Assembly (NCBI RefSeq): GCF_016919385.1
Contig: NZ_CP070351.1
Location: forward strand, 3,658,001 to 3,722,000
Length of the DNA stretch: 64,000 nt
Source: Gordonia sp. PDNC005
GTDB lineage: Bacteria > Actinomycetota > Actinomycetes > Mycobacteriales > Mycobacteriaceae
Reading direction: 5' to 3'
In this document: in pieces, positions 17,458 through 25,459 of the stretch
Numbering within the stretch: the stretch's first letter is position 1
Layout of the letters: every line of letters starts with the position of its first letter
The notes under the pieces: generated by a model
What the model was told of the DNA's origin: nothing
Seen by the model: only the letters and a program-made list of their open reading frames with translations
Database searches by the model: none
Position numbers and translations under genes: made by a program

Positions 17458-18489
17458 TCACGCGTCGGCGAGTCGTTTCGCCTGCTCTTCGGCCTGATTC
17501 CGGTACATGCGGCGCAGACGGATCACGCCGAGATCGTGCTGGTAGAGGTTCTCGGCCTGGTCGGCGTCCGGCGCCATGTGTTCGAGCATGATGCGGTCCT
17601 GCTCCAGCACTGCCCAGTGGCGGGCCTCCAGCGTGGTCCTGTAGAGGAACCGCCAGACGTCTCGCTCCCAGCCGCTCACCCTGCGGTATCGCCAGAAGAA
17701 CGTCGCCGTCTTGTTCGCGTCGATCGGCGTCGCCATCCCGACGATGCCGAACGATCCGCCGGGACCCGCCGTGGCCGGGTACGGGATCTCCAGATCGACC
17801 CAGTCGACGCCGGTCCGACAGAACTCGACCCAGTCGAAGTTCACACCGCGCTGGTCGGTCTTCTCGAAGAAGAAGCCGCGGTCGGTCTCCCGGATGCGGA
17901 ACCGCGCAGAGGTGGCGCCGCCCGCCATCGAGTGCGACTCGTGATGAAGGAAGGCTCCGTGCATCGGATCCAGAAGGTTCTCCAGCGCGAAGCGCCACGG
18001 CGCATCCCACTCCACATAGCAGAGGAACGCGGAGATGCCGTCGTCGCTGAGCCGCTCGGGGACCTCGAGAGGTCCCGGCTCGGCCTCGGGATCGGTCCCG
18101 AACCAGGCCAGGATCGCTCCGCCGACTTCGCGAATCGGCAGGCTCCTGACCAGCTTCTTCCCTTCGAGGTTGCAGCCCGGCATGCCGGGCACGGCGAGCA
18201 CGGTTCCGTCGCCGCCCACCTGGACGCCGTGGTACTGGCAGGCGATGCGGTCGCCGAGGTGCATGCCCTGCGACAACGGCGCACCACGGTGGGGACAGCG
18301 ATCGGCGAGCATTCGCACCTCGCCGTCGGACTGTCGGAACAGCACCCACTGCTCCCCGAGCCGTTCGAGCTTCCGGATGGCGCCCCGTTCGATCCAGTCG
18401 GACGGGCACACGGCGTGCCACTGGTCACGCATTCCGGTGGCGAAGATGTCGTCGGCGGACAGAGCGCCCGGGCTGTAGACGCGGGCCAT
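17458..18489 (-). CDS. Rieske non-heme iron oxygenase, catalytic subunit
   Basis: A 343-residue single-component-type ring hydroxylase or demethylase subunit. The Rieske [2Fe-2S] ligands are Cys65 and His67 (CPHRGAPLS) and Cys84 and His87 (CQYHG). The mononuclear iron site is visible as Asp174, His177 and His182 in ENLLDPMHGAFLHH. The second of two consecutive ATGs is used (18489), six bases after GGAGG. Its electron partner is the reductase at 18733. The likely role is the initial hydroxylation or O-/N-dealkylation of an aromatic acid; the substrate is not evident. Confidence 0.9.
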   Translation of the reverse strand: MARVYSPGALSADDIFATGMRDQWHAVCPSDWIERGAIRKLERLGEQWVLFRQSDGEVRMLADRCPHRGAPLSQGMHLGDRIACQYHGVQVGGDGTVLAVPGMPGCNLEGKKLVRSLPIREVGGAILAWFGTDPEAEPGPLEVPERLSDDGISAFLCYVEWDAPWRFALENLLDPMHGAFLHHESHSMAGGATSARFRIRETDRGFFFEKTDQRGVNFDWVEFCRTGVDWVDLEIPYPATAGPGGSFGIVGMATPIDANKTATFFWRYRRVSGWERDVWRFLYRTTLEARHWAVLEQDRIMLEHMAPDADQAENLYQHDLGVIRLRRMYRNQAEEQAKRLADA

Positions 18490-18722
18490 CATCGGCCTCC
18501 GTTTCCTGAATTCGCGAGTCGAGCGATCTCGACCTGGAACGACTCCTGCGACCACGGCGTGCCGTCAGGACTGACGATGCCGATCTGATTGAGGCCTTCG
18601 ACGAGGGCTTCGAGGGTGTGTCCCCCGTCGCCGAAGACCTGTTCGATCGCCTTGGCGAGTCGAGACTCGTACGGCGTCGGATCGGTTACACGTGCCTGAT
18701 CAGGCACCAGATACAGACTCAT
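18489..18722 (-). CDS. Small recombinase-like helix-turn-helix protein of ring-hydroxylase operons
   Basis: A 77-residue protein between the Rieske subunit and its reductase. It has a helical segment (ESRLAKAIEQVFGDG), a second helix (LEALVEGLNQIG) and the tail DGTPWSQESFQVEIARL, which resembles the helix-turn-helix found in serine recombinases. Small proteins of this kind accompany Rieske oxygenases in some catabolic operons (for example IacB-like proteins in indole-acetate clusters); their role is unknown. It overlaps the start of the oxygenase gene, so it is surely expressed with it. Confidence 0.65.
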   Translation of the reverse strand: MSLYLVPDQARVTDPTPYESRLAKAIEQVFGDGGHTLEALVEGLNQIGIVSPDGTPWSQESFQVEIARLANSGNGGR

Positions 18723-18732
18723 CGAGCTCCTC

Positions 18733-19695
18733 CTAGAGATCGAGTACCAATTCTTCGGACTGTGCGCGCGAGACGCAGATCATCATGGTTGCGCCGCTCT
18801 CCTGCTCGGAGGTCGACAAGACGAAGTCGCGGTGGTCGGGGACTCCGCGCAGGACGCGAGTCTCGCAGCTCCCGCACATGCCCTCACGGCACGAGTTGGG
18901 GACGTCGACACCCGCCCCTTCGAGGGCGTCGAGAATGGCGACGTCGGGTCCGACCTCGACGGTGACGTCGGATGCGTCGCAGCGGACGGTGAATCCGGTG
19001 TCGGCCCCCGACTCGTCGTCTTCTGCACGAGCCTTCGGCTTGAACCGCTCGAGCCGGATCGTCTCGGCGTCCCACGCCTGCCCGCGCTGTTCAACGGCGG
19101 AGAGAAGTCCCTCCGGCCCGCAGGTGTACACGAGCGTGTCGGGTCGCGGCTCGCCGATCAGCGCGTCCAGGTCGAGGACGCCTTCCCGATCCTCACTGAC
19201 GACCGACACGTTCTCGCCGTAGGCCTGCAGCTCTCCGACGAAGGCCATCGTCTCTCGACTCCGACCGCCGTAGTGCAGTTCCCACTCGGCGCCCGAGCGG
19301 TGGGCCTGCGCGATCATCGGGAGCATCGGGGTGATGCCGATGCCTCCCGCGACGAACACGTACTTCGGCGCGGCGAGCAACTCGAAGTTGTTCCGCGGTG
19401 CACTGACCGACACGAGGTGGCCGGGACGCAGATCGTCGTGGACATAGCGTGAGCCGCCTCGGGTGGCTGGATCGCGGAGCACCCCGATCCGATACTTCGT
19501 CTTGTCGGACGGGTCGCCGCACAGCGAGTACTGGCGGACCAGGCCCTTCCCCAGATGGATGTCGATGTGGGAGCCGGGAGTCCACTCGGGCAGTGAGCCG
19601 CCCGCTACGTCCTCCAGGTGGACCGACACGACTCCGTCGGCCTCCCACCGCATCGAGCGGACGAGAAGTTCCATCGTTCCGGTGTCCAGGTTCAT
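18733..19695 (-). CDS. PDR/VanB-type oxygenase reductase (FMN, NAD, plant-type 2Fe-2S)
   Basis: A 320-residue electron-transfer protein that supplies the Rieske oxygenase from NAD(P)H. Domains in order: flavin-binding barrel with RQYSLCG, a nucleotide-binding domain with VAGGIGITPML and YTCGPEGLL, and a C-terminal plant-type ferredoxin whose cluster cysteines are in CREGMCGSCETRV plus a later Cys in MMICVSRA. The ATG at 19695 has GGAAAGG eight bases upstream; the frame is open further up but without a good ribosome site. The operator at 19747-19764 lies just upstream. Confidence 0.92.
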   Translation of the reverse strand: MNLDTGTMELLVRSMRWEADGVVSVHLEDVAGGSLPEWTPGSHIDIHLGKGLVRQYSLCGDPSDKTKYRIGVLRDPATRGGSRYVHDDLRPGHLVSVSAPRNNFELLAAPKYVFVAGGIGITPMLPMIAQAHRSGAEWELHYGGRSRETMAFVGELQAYGENVSVVSEDREGVLDLDALIGEPRPDTLVYTCGPEGLLSAVEQRGQAWDAETIRLERFKPKARAEDDESGADTGFTVRCDASDVTVEVGPDVAILDALEGAGVDVPNSCREGMCGSCETRVLRGVPDHRDFVLSTSEQESGATMMICVSRAQSEELVLDL

Positions 19696-19746
19696 TGCTC
19701 GACCTTTCCGAGCGGGCCCGCAGCGGGCATTTAACTGAGTAGTGAA

Positions 19747-19764
19747 TAGTTTAGCACTCAAGTA
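19747..19764. promoter_or_regulatory. MarR-type operator, copy B (upstream of the reductase-Rieske unit)
   Basis: TAGTTTAGCACTCAAGTA lies 52 bp before the reductase start, in the 122-bp gap after the TPP-enzyme gene. It matches copy C (25393) in 17 of 18 positions, and copy A in the inverted orientation. Confidence 0.65.
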
Positions 19765-19817
19765 TGAGCGGTGTCACAGGTTGCGGCGAAAGAGCTCCCG
19801 GCAATTGCACGCAGACG

Positions 19818-21458
19818 TCAGCGAGGAACGGATACGGGCGGCGTGAACGGGGTCGGCATCGGCCCGAACGCGGCGAGATCCACCTCGACGAGAACGGGGC
19901 CGCGCAGCGAGACCGCCTCGGGGAGCACCGACTCCGCGTCGTCCGCGGATTCGATTCGCCGGTAGTCGAGCCCTAGCGCACCGGACAACGCTGCGAAGTC
20001 GGGAGTCGCCAGGTCGACCGCGTAAGTCGGACCGGTCGCGGCCTGCATGTTCCGCAGCACGCCGTATCCCCCGTCGTTGAAGACGAGCATCACCAGCCAC
20101 GGCTTCTCCTGTGCGACGGTCAACAGCTCACCGAGATGGACGGCGAGTCCACCGTCACCGGCGATGGCCAGCGTCGGGCGGGTCTCATCGGCGAGAGCGG
20201 AACCGATCGCCATGCCGAGGCCCTGGCCGATGCCGCCGCCGCGCGGAAACACGTTGGCTCGGGGATCACCCATCGACAGCAGTCGATTGCCCCACGAACT
20301 CGACGCGATGGTGACGTCGCGCGCGACGACCGAGTCGGTTGGGAACGCGGCCCGGACGGCGTCGCACAACCGAGCGTGGTCGCCGAGGCCTGCACGTTGG
20401 CGGGTGCGCGCGTCGACACGGGCGCGCTTCCCACGCTCGGTCCACTCCGCTGCGACCTGTCCCTCGAGGTCAGCCGAGGCCAGGACCTGGTCGAGCACGG
20501 ACCGGACGTCGCCCACGATGCCTGCCGTCACCGGAAACACCCGGCCCGGGGCCGCTGCATCGAGGTCCACCTGGACGTGATTCTTCGGCACCGGTATCGA
20601 GTAGTCACCGGTCTCGTTGCTGCGGAAATGGGTGCCCAGCGACACCAGCAGGTCGGCCTCAGCCAGCAGTTCGCGTCCGGCCGGCGTCGCACCGTAGTTG
20701 CCGACGCACAGTTCGTGTTCTTCGTCGACGGCCCCGCGCCCGGAGTTGCTGGTCAGCAGCGGGGCGCCCCATCGCTCGACGAGCTCGGTGAGCTGGGCAC
20801 CCGCTTCGCGGACACCGCCGCCCGCCCAGATCACCGGGCGCTCGGCGGCGTCGATCGCTGCGAGCAACGGTGCGATCTGCTCCGCGGAGACTCCGGCCGG
20901 CGCCTCCGCCGCGATCGGCGGACCCGGGACCACGTCGTGCTCGGCGTACTGCAGATCGATTGGCCATTCGACGGACACCGGTCCGCCCGGCGCGGCGAGT
21001 GCGCGTCGGACGCCGTCGCGCAGGATCTTTCCCGCTTCGCCGGGATCGGTGACGGTCACCGCATAGGACGAGACCGCCGTCAGCATGCCCAGTTGATCTT
21101 TGGTCTCGTGGATGAATCCCCGACCGGACCCGAGGTAGTCCGTCTGCACCTGCCCGGTCACGTGCAGCACCGACGTTCCCGCGCTCAACGACTCGATCAG
21201 GGATCCCGCCGCGTTGCCCGCACCGGTTCCCGTGCTTGTCAGGGCGCAACCGAGCCCACCCATCGCACGGGCGTAGCCGTCCGCGGCGTTGACCGCTCCG
21301 GCCTCGTGGCGCACGGGCACGAACCGCAGCTGTGCGGCGACGGCCTCGACGAGCGGCAGGTTGTGCACGCTGACGATGCCGAAGACGGTGTCGACGCCTG
21401 CCTCGCGCAGCACCTGCACGAGCAGGTCGCCGCCGTTCTTGATGTTCTTGTCGGTCAT
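19818..21458 (-). CDS. Thiamine-diphosphate-dependent decarboxylase/lyase-like enzyme
   Basis: A 546-residue member of the acetolactate synthase/benzoylformate decarboxylase superfamily: N-terminal PYR domain with the catalytic-type Glu52 (VRHEAGAV), a central domain, and a C-terminal PP domain with the ThDP/Mg motif opening AGDGGLAVHL and closing with FNDGGYG. The start ATG at 21458 follows GGGAGAA; the frame is open upstream. It ends a run of six minus-strand genes with a cupin, a hydrolase, two SDRs and an extradiol dioxygenase, so decarboxylation of an aromatic 2-oxo acid is more likely than branched-chain amino acid synthesis. Confidence 0.85.
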   Translation of the reverse strand: MTDKNIKNGGDLLVQVLREAGVDTVFGIVSVHNLPLVEAVAAQLRFVPVRHEAGAVNAADGYARAMGGLGCALTSTGTGAGNAAGSLIESLSAGTSVLHVTGQVQTDYLGSGRGFIHETKDQLGMLTAVSSYAVTVTDPGEAGKILRDGVRRALAAPGGPVSVEWPIDLQYAEHDVVPGPPIAAEAPAGVSAEQIAPLLAAIDAAERPVIWAGGGVREAGAQLTELVERWGAPLLTSNSGRGAVDEEHELCVGNYGATPAGRELLAEADLLVSLGTHFRSNETGDYSIPVPKNHVQVDLDAAAPGRVFPVTAGIVGDVRSVLDQVLASADLEGQVAAEWTERGKRARVDARTRQRAGLGDHARLCDAVRAAFPTDSVVARDVTIASSSWGNRLLSMGDPRANVFPRGGGIGQGLGMAIGSALADETRPTLAIAGDGGLAVHLGELLTVAQEKPWLVMLVFNDGGYGVLRNMQAATGPTYAVDLATPDFAALSGALGLDYRRIESADDAESVLPEAVSLRGPVLVEVDLAAFGPMPTPFTPPVSVPR

Positions 21459-21529
21459 TGGGTTCTCCCGGGAGAGTCGACGATCGCGAGACGATCGAGA
21501 GGGGCTGACGATCAGGGCTGGAGGGTCGG

Positions 21530-22315
21530 TCAGACGTACCGTGCGACGCCGCCGCACACGTCGAGGCAGGAGCCGGTCACATAGGACGATCGCGGCGAGA
21601 GCAGGGTCAGGATCATCGCGGCGACCTCGTCGGCGTGCCCGAAGCGACCGAGGGCGACCCCCCGATCGGCGGCGATCCGGGCCTCCCACTCGGCGAACGA
21701 CTGCGGGTCGCCGGACTGGTCGTAGCGTCTGCGCCACTGCCCGGTGTCGATCAAGCCGAGCGCGACCGAGTTCACCCGCACCGCGGGCGCGAGTTCCTGC
21801 GACAGCGACTTGCTGAGATTGAGCAGACCCGCGCGCGCCGCACTGGTCGCGACCAGTCTCGATTCGGGCTGGCGGGCGAGGACGGCGTTGACGTTGACGA
21901 TGGCGGCCGCGTCCGAGTTCCGCAGGTGCGGCAGGGCCGCGTCGACGGTGTTGAGCACACTGGAGAACTTGAGATCGAGTTCGTCGCGCCAGTCGTCGAG
22001 GGTGGTCTCCGCACGAGGCGCCATTCTGGACCCGCCCGCATTGTTGACGACGCCGTCCAACCGCCCGAACCGCGCGACGCCCGCGGTCACAACCGCGTCG
22101 ACATCGGTACGACTGCGGACGTCGGCCGCCACCGTCACGACCCGGTCCTGCGCGTGCGGCACGGCCTCGGCGAGGACAGTTGCGAGCTTGTCGCCGTCAC
22201 GGGCACAGGTGACCACGTTCGCCCCTTCGTCGAGGAGGAGACGAACTGTCGCCAGTCCGACGCCGGAGCTGCCTCCGGTGACCAGGTACGCGCGGTCGCG
22301 CAGCAGGAGGTCCAT
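21530..22315 (-). CDS. Divergent SDR-fold protein lacking the catalytic triad
   Basis: A 261-residue SDR-fold protein. The cofactor loop VTGGSSGVG and the NNAG motif (91-94) are intact. At the active site, the positions of the usual Ser, Tyr and Lys appear to be Asn143, Thr157 and Arg161 (NVNAV and ATSAARAG in place of SS and YxxxK). The N-terminus and C-terminal VTGSCLDVCGG are otherwise normal. It may therefore bind NAD(P) without normal alcohol-dehydrogenase chemistry, or use another base. It lies between a normal SDR and the TPP enzyme in the same operon. Confidence 0.85.
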   Translation of the reverse strand: MDLLLRDRAYLVTGGSSGVGLATVRLLLDEGANVVTCARDGDKLATVLAEAVPHAQDRVVTVAADVRSRTDVDAVVTAGVARFGRLDGVVNNAGGSRMAPRAETTLDDWRDELDLKFSSVLNTVDAALPHLRNSDAAAIVNVNAVLARQPESRLVATSAARAGLLNLSKSLSQELAPAVRVNSVALGLIDTGQWRRRYDQSGDPQSFAEWEARIAADRGVALGRFGHADEVAAMILTLLSPRSSYVTGSCLDVCGGVARYV

Positions 22316-22328
22316 GTCTGATGTCCTT

Positions 22329-23081
22329 CTAGTGGAAGACGAACCCGCCGTCGATGACGAGTTCCTGTCCGGTGATGTACGACGCCTCGTCGCCGAGCAG
22401 GAATGTGACTGCTCCGACGAGGTCAGCGGGGCGCTGAGGCCGGGTCAGGGCCCGGTTGCGCCGATACAGGTCGTGTCGGTGCTCGGGGACGTGTGCCGCC
22501 GACTCCGACTCGGTCAGCCCCGGCGACACCGTGTTGACGGTGATGTCGTGCGGGCCGAGGTCGCGGGCCATCGCACGGGTCAGTGCCGACACGCCGCCCT
22601 TGGACGAGATGTAGTGGCACAGATTCTGCGAACCGTAGAGCGCCGCGTCCGACCCGATGTTGACGATCCGTCCACCACCTGCGGTGATGAGATGCGGCGC
22701 CACCGCCCGGCTGACGAGGAAGGTGCCCCGCAGGTTCACGTCGAGCACCCGGTCCCAGTCCTCGACGGCGAGCTCGTGGACGGCTTTCCCCCCGACGCCG
22801 TCGGCGAGGGCCGCGTTGTTGACGAGCCCGTGAATCGGTCCGTCGGCGGTCACCGTCTCGACCATCTCTTCGACCGAGTCGGCCGAGCGGACGTCGAGTG
22901 GGCAGAAGCTCGCCCGCACGCCCGCACCGGCCAACGTCTCGACTGCGGCGGCACCCCAGTCCTCTCGGATGTCGGCGACCCACACCTGCGCACCGGCGAG
23001 GCCTGCATGCTCGGCGATCGCCAGTCCGAGACCGCGCCCGGAACCTGTGACGAGCACAGTCCTTCCGCGCAGGTCCGTCAC
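22329..23081 (-). CDS. SDR oxidoreductase of the catabolic operon
   Basis: A 250-residue classical short-chain dehydrogenase with VTGSGRGLG, NNAA (about 88-91) and the complete active site Ser144, Tyr157 and Lys161 (HYISSKGG). Asp37 at the end of strand two (VADIRED) favours NAD over NADP. It may oxidise a cis-dihydrodiol or an alcohol produced in the pathway. It lies 5 bp after the cupin gene and 13 bp before the next SDR. Confidence 0.9.
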   Translation of the reverse strand: MTDLRGRTVLVTGSGRGLGLAIAEHAGLAGAQVWVADIREDWGAAAVETLAGAGVRASFCPLDVRSADSVEEMVETVTADGPIHGLVNNAALADGVGGKAVHELAVEDWDRVLDVNLRGTFLVSRAVAPHLITAGGGRIVNIGSDAALYGSQNLCHYISSKGGVSALTRAMARDLGPHDITVNTVSPGLTESESAAHVPEHRHDLYRRNRALTRPQRPADLVGAVTFLLGDEASYITGQELVIDGGFVFH

Positions 23082-23086
23082 TACGA

Positions 23087-23587
23087 TCAGTCCCGGGTGA
23101 CGCCGTGCATGACCGACGTCTCGGGGTAGGTCGGGACCTGCGGCTTCTGGGCGCCGATGATCACGCAGAACAACGCGGGCTCATCGGTGACGTTCTTGAG
23201 GCTGCGCGGCACTCCCGCGGGCACCACGATCATGTCGCGGTATCCGAGGGTGCGCTTCTCCTCCTTGCCGTCGCGGTGCACTCCCACCTCGATCTGTCCT
23301 TCGAGGACGAAGAACGCCTCTTCGGCGTCGTGATGGGTGTGCTCGGGGCCTTCGGCGCCCGCCGGGAGCAGCATGTTCGAGAACGTGAAACCGCGCGACG
23401 GGATGATCCGCTTGTCGTCGCCGTGGTCGCCGGTCGCGCCCGATCCGACGTACCGGATCTGTGCGCGCTTGAACTGGTCGCCGGCCTTGGCCTGGAAGCC
23501 GAGTGCGTCCCAGTCCTCCTTGCGGCTGTCACGGGTGAGGATGAGCGAGTCGGTGAACTCGGCGAGGTCGGAAGTCTGGTAGTCCAT
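23087..23587 (-). CDS. Cupin-domain protein
   Basis: A 166-residue single-cupin protein. The first cupin motif PEHTHHDAEEAFFVLEG holds three candidate metal ligands (two His and one Glu), and the second motif YRDMIVVPAGVPRSLKN lacks the usual His after PAG. Such proteins include small dioxygenases, isomerases and sensors. It sits between the hydrolase and SDR genes of the island, so an enzymatic role on a pathway intermediate is plausible, but no specific reaction can be assigned. Confidence 0.85.
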   Translation of the reverse strand: MDYQTSDLAEFTDSLILTRDSRKEDWDALGFQAKAGDQFKRAQIRYVGSGATGDHGDDKRIIPSRGFTFSNMLLPAGAEGPEHTHHDAEEAFFVLEGQIEVGVHRDGKEEKRTLGYRDMIVVPAGVPRSLKNVTDEPALFCVIIGAQKPQVPTYPETSVMHGVTRD

Positions 23588-23629
23588 GGCTTTTCTCCTT
23601 CTAGTGATGGGTTGTCGATCTGATGGACA

Positions 23630-24412
23630 TCACTGAGCGCGGAGGCGCTCGGTGATCTGGATGAACGATTCCGCCCAGGCGTTGAACGCCTCCGGGCGGT
23701 CGCGGTTGGCGAGGTGTCCCGCCCCGCGGAGCGTCACGTACACGGCACCGGGGATGCCGCCTGCGAGCACTTGGGAAGCGGCGTGACCCGTCACCTCGTC
23801 GCAGTCGCCCGCGACGACAAGAGTCGGAACGTCCACCTCGGGCAGCCGGTCGGTGTGATCGGTGGCCGCCATGGCCTCGGCGGCACTGCGGTATCCGGCA
23901 GGCCGGATCGCCGCGGCCATCTCCTCGGCGACTGCGGCGACGGTGGTCCCGTCTGCGTCGGAAGCAAGCAGTCGACGGGCACGATCCGCCACGAACGCCG
24001 CGAGATCGGCTTCGACGTCTGCGGCCCGCGCCAGCATCGAGCCGGCCGATTCCGGCGTCGCTCCGGAGCCGACAGTGGAGCTTCCGAGAATCAGGCTTCG
24101 CACCAAGTCGGGTCGACGGAGAGCGAGGCGGGTGGCGATCACTCCGCCCCACGACATGCCGAGGACGTGAGCACCTTGTTCACCGCAGCGGTCCTCGATG
24201 AGCGATGCCACACGGTCCGCGTAGTCGTCCATGCTGAGCGGGTTCGCGACGTCGGCCGATCGCCCGTAACCGGGTGCGTCCCACGCGAGGAGCCGATGGT
24301 TCTCGGCGAGCTCGGCGACCTGGGGGTCGAACGATCGTGAACTCCCCCCGATGCCGTGGAGGAGAACAACGGAGGGGCCGGAGCCCTCGTCGACGACATG
24401 CAGGTCGGTCAT
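23630..24412 (-). CDS. Alpha/beta hydrolase (meta-cleavage-product hydrolase-like)
   Basis: A 260-residue alpha/beta-fold hydrolase. The oxyanion motif LLHGIGGSS, the nucleophile Ser87 (GMSWGG), an acid in VVAGDCDEV and the catalytic His in RGAGHLAN are all visible. The ATG at 24412 is preferred because GGAGGA lies just upstream; an ATG at 24427 overlapping the previous stop is possible. Its place right after an extradiol dioxygenase suggests hydrolysis of a ring-fission product or an ester or amide intermediate. Confidence 0.88.
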   Translation of the reverse strand: MTDLHVVDEGSGPSVVLLHGIGGSSRSFDPQVAELAENHRLLAWDAPGYGRSADVANPLSMDDYADRVASLIEDRCGEQGAHVLGMSWGGVIATRLALRRPDLVRSLILGSSTVGSGATPESAGSMLARAADVEADLAAFVADRARRLLASDADGTTVAAVAEEMAAAIRPAGYRSAAEAMAATDHTDRLPEVDVPTLVVAGDCDEVTGHAASQVLAGGIPGAVYVTLRGAGHLANRDRPEAFNAWAESFIQITERLRAQ

Positions 24413-24423
24413 GACTCCTCCGG

Positions 24424-25362
24424 TCATCGGTCGGCACTCACGCGCAGGTCGGGGCGGTGCGCGAACGCACCGTCGTCGGGCACACCCGCCATATGGGAGC
24501 GCACCTCGGCCGATGGCGGACCCGCGGTCCCCCACGTGTCGGACAGTTCTGGAACACGTCGCCACACGCGGCAGAGCCAGCGGTCCTCGTCCACCTGGGC
24601 GATGCCGGACGTGTACTCGCAGACCAGACCGGCCGGGTCGGCGAAGTAGGAGAACGTGTTGTCGCCCGGCCCGTGCCTTCCCGGCCCCCACATCGGCACA
24701 ACACCGTGATGTCGCAACCTGCCGATGCCTCGCATGAAGTGATCGACGGACGGCATCTCGTAGGCGACGTGATTGATCGCCGTCCACTCCGCCTGGTTGA
24801 ACGCAATGCTGTGGTGATCGGAGTTGCAGCGTAGGAACGCCATCTGATGCTCGGACCAGTCGGACACCCGCATCCCGAGGACATCGGTGTAGAACGCGAC
24901 GGCAGCGTCGATGTCGACGGTGTTGAGGACGACGTGGGTCACGCCGACCGGCACCGCTTCGGATCGGTGCATCGTGGTGACGGCGTATGCGTCGGCGAGA
25001 AGCTGGATCACCCGGCCCTCGGGGTCGACGAAGCTGACGCCGTATCCGGCGGCGATCTCGCCGGTAGGTCCGGGGCCGGCGACGATCGGGACGCCGCGTG
25101 CGCCGAGTCGGCGGGCCGCCTCGTCGACCTCGACAGGAGTACGGACGGCGAACGTGATTCGGCCGAGGCCGTTCTGCTCGGCCGACGTCAACTGGAGGAC
25201 GTGATGCTCGTCGCCGGTGCCGCGGAGCCACGCGCCTTCGGCACCGCGTTCCACGACCGACAGGCCCCAGACGTTCTCGTAGAAGTCCGCGGATTCCGAT
25301 GCCGCGGATGTGCGCAGCTCGACGGACCGAAGCCTGGCCAGGGTCGCTACCGGCTGATTCAT
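24424..25362 (-). CDS. Type I extradiol dioxygenase (VOC superfamily)
   Basis: A 312-residue two-domain VOC protein like catechol 2,3-dioxygenases. The iron ligands of the C-terminal domain are seen as His143 (VGVTHVVL), His198 (AINHVAYEM) and Glu249 (VCEYTSG), and the active-site segment CNSDHHSIAF is present. It would open a catecholic ring next to the two hydroxyls. The ATG at 25362 follows GGAGGTCACG. It starts the six-gene unit ending at 19818, and copy C of the dyad lies 31 bp upstream. Confidence 0.9.
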   Translation of the reverse strand: MNQPVATLARLRSVELRTSAASESADFYENVWGLSVVERGAEGAWLRGTGDEHHVLQLTSAEQNGLGRITFAVRTPVEVDEAARRLGARGVPIVAGPGPTGEIAAGYGVSFVDPEGRVIQLLADAYAVTTMHRSEAVPVGVTHVVLNTVDIDAAVAFYTDVLGMRVSDWSEHQMAFLRCNSDHHSIAFNQAEWTAINHVAYEMPSVDHFMRGIGRLRHHGVVPMWGPGRHGPGDNTFSYFADPAGLVCEYTSGIAQVDEDRWLCRVWRRVPELSDTWGTAGPPSAEVRSHMAGVPDDGAFAHRPDLRVSADR

Positions 25363-25392
25363 CGTGACCTCCTCAAGTATCTTTACAATTAG

Positions 25393-25410
25393 TAGTTTAG
25401 CGCTCAAGTA
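25393..25410. promoter_or_regulatory. MarR-type operator, copy C (upstream of the extradiol dioxygenase unit)
   Basis: TAGTTTAGCGCTCAAGTA lies between the aldehyde dehydrogenase and dioxygenase genes, 31 bp before the latter's start. It is the most symmetric copy: TAGTTTAG-CG-CTCAAGTA. Confidence 0.65.
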
Positions 25411-25459
25411 TTACGATGTGAAGTGTTTCACGGTCTTTTCTCAGAAGTGGCCGGCGACG

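Noticed and set aside
19818..21458. TPP enzyme as acetolactate synthase IlvB
   Set aside because: No ilvN or ilvC is adjacent, and it lies in a ring-cleavage operon next to a cupin, a hydrolase and SDRs.
20136..21584. Plus-strand open frame of 482 codons opposite the TPP enzyme
   Set aside because: No family features; the minus strand encodes a complete thiamine-diphosphate enzyme with intact motifs.
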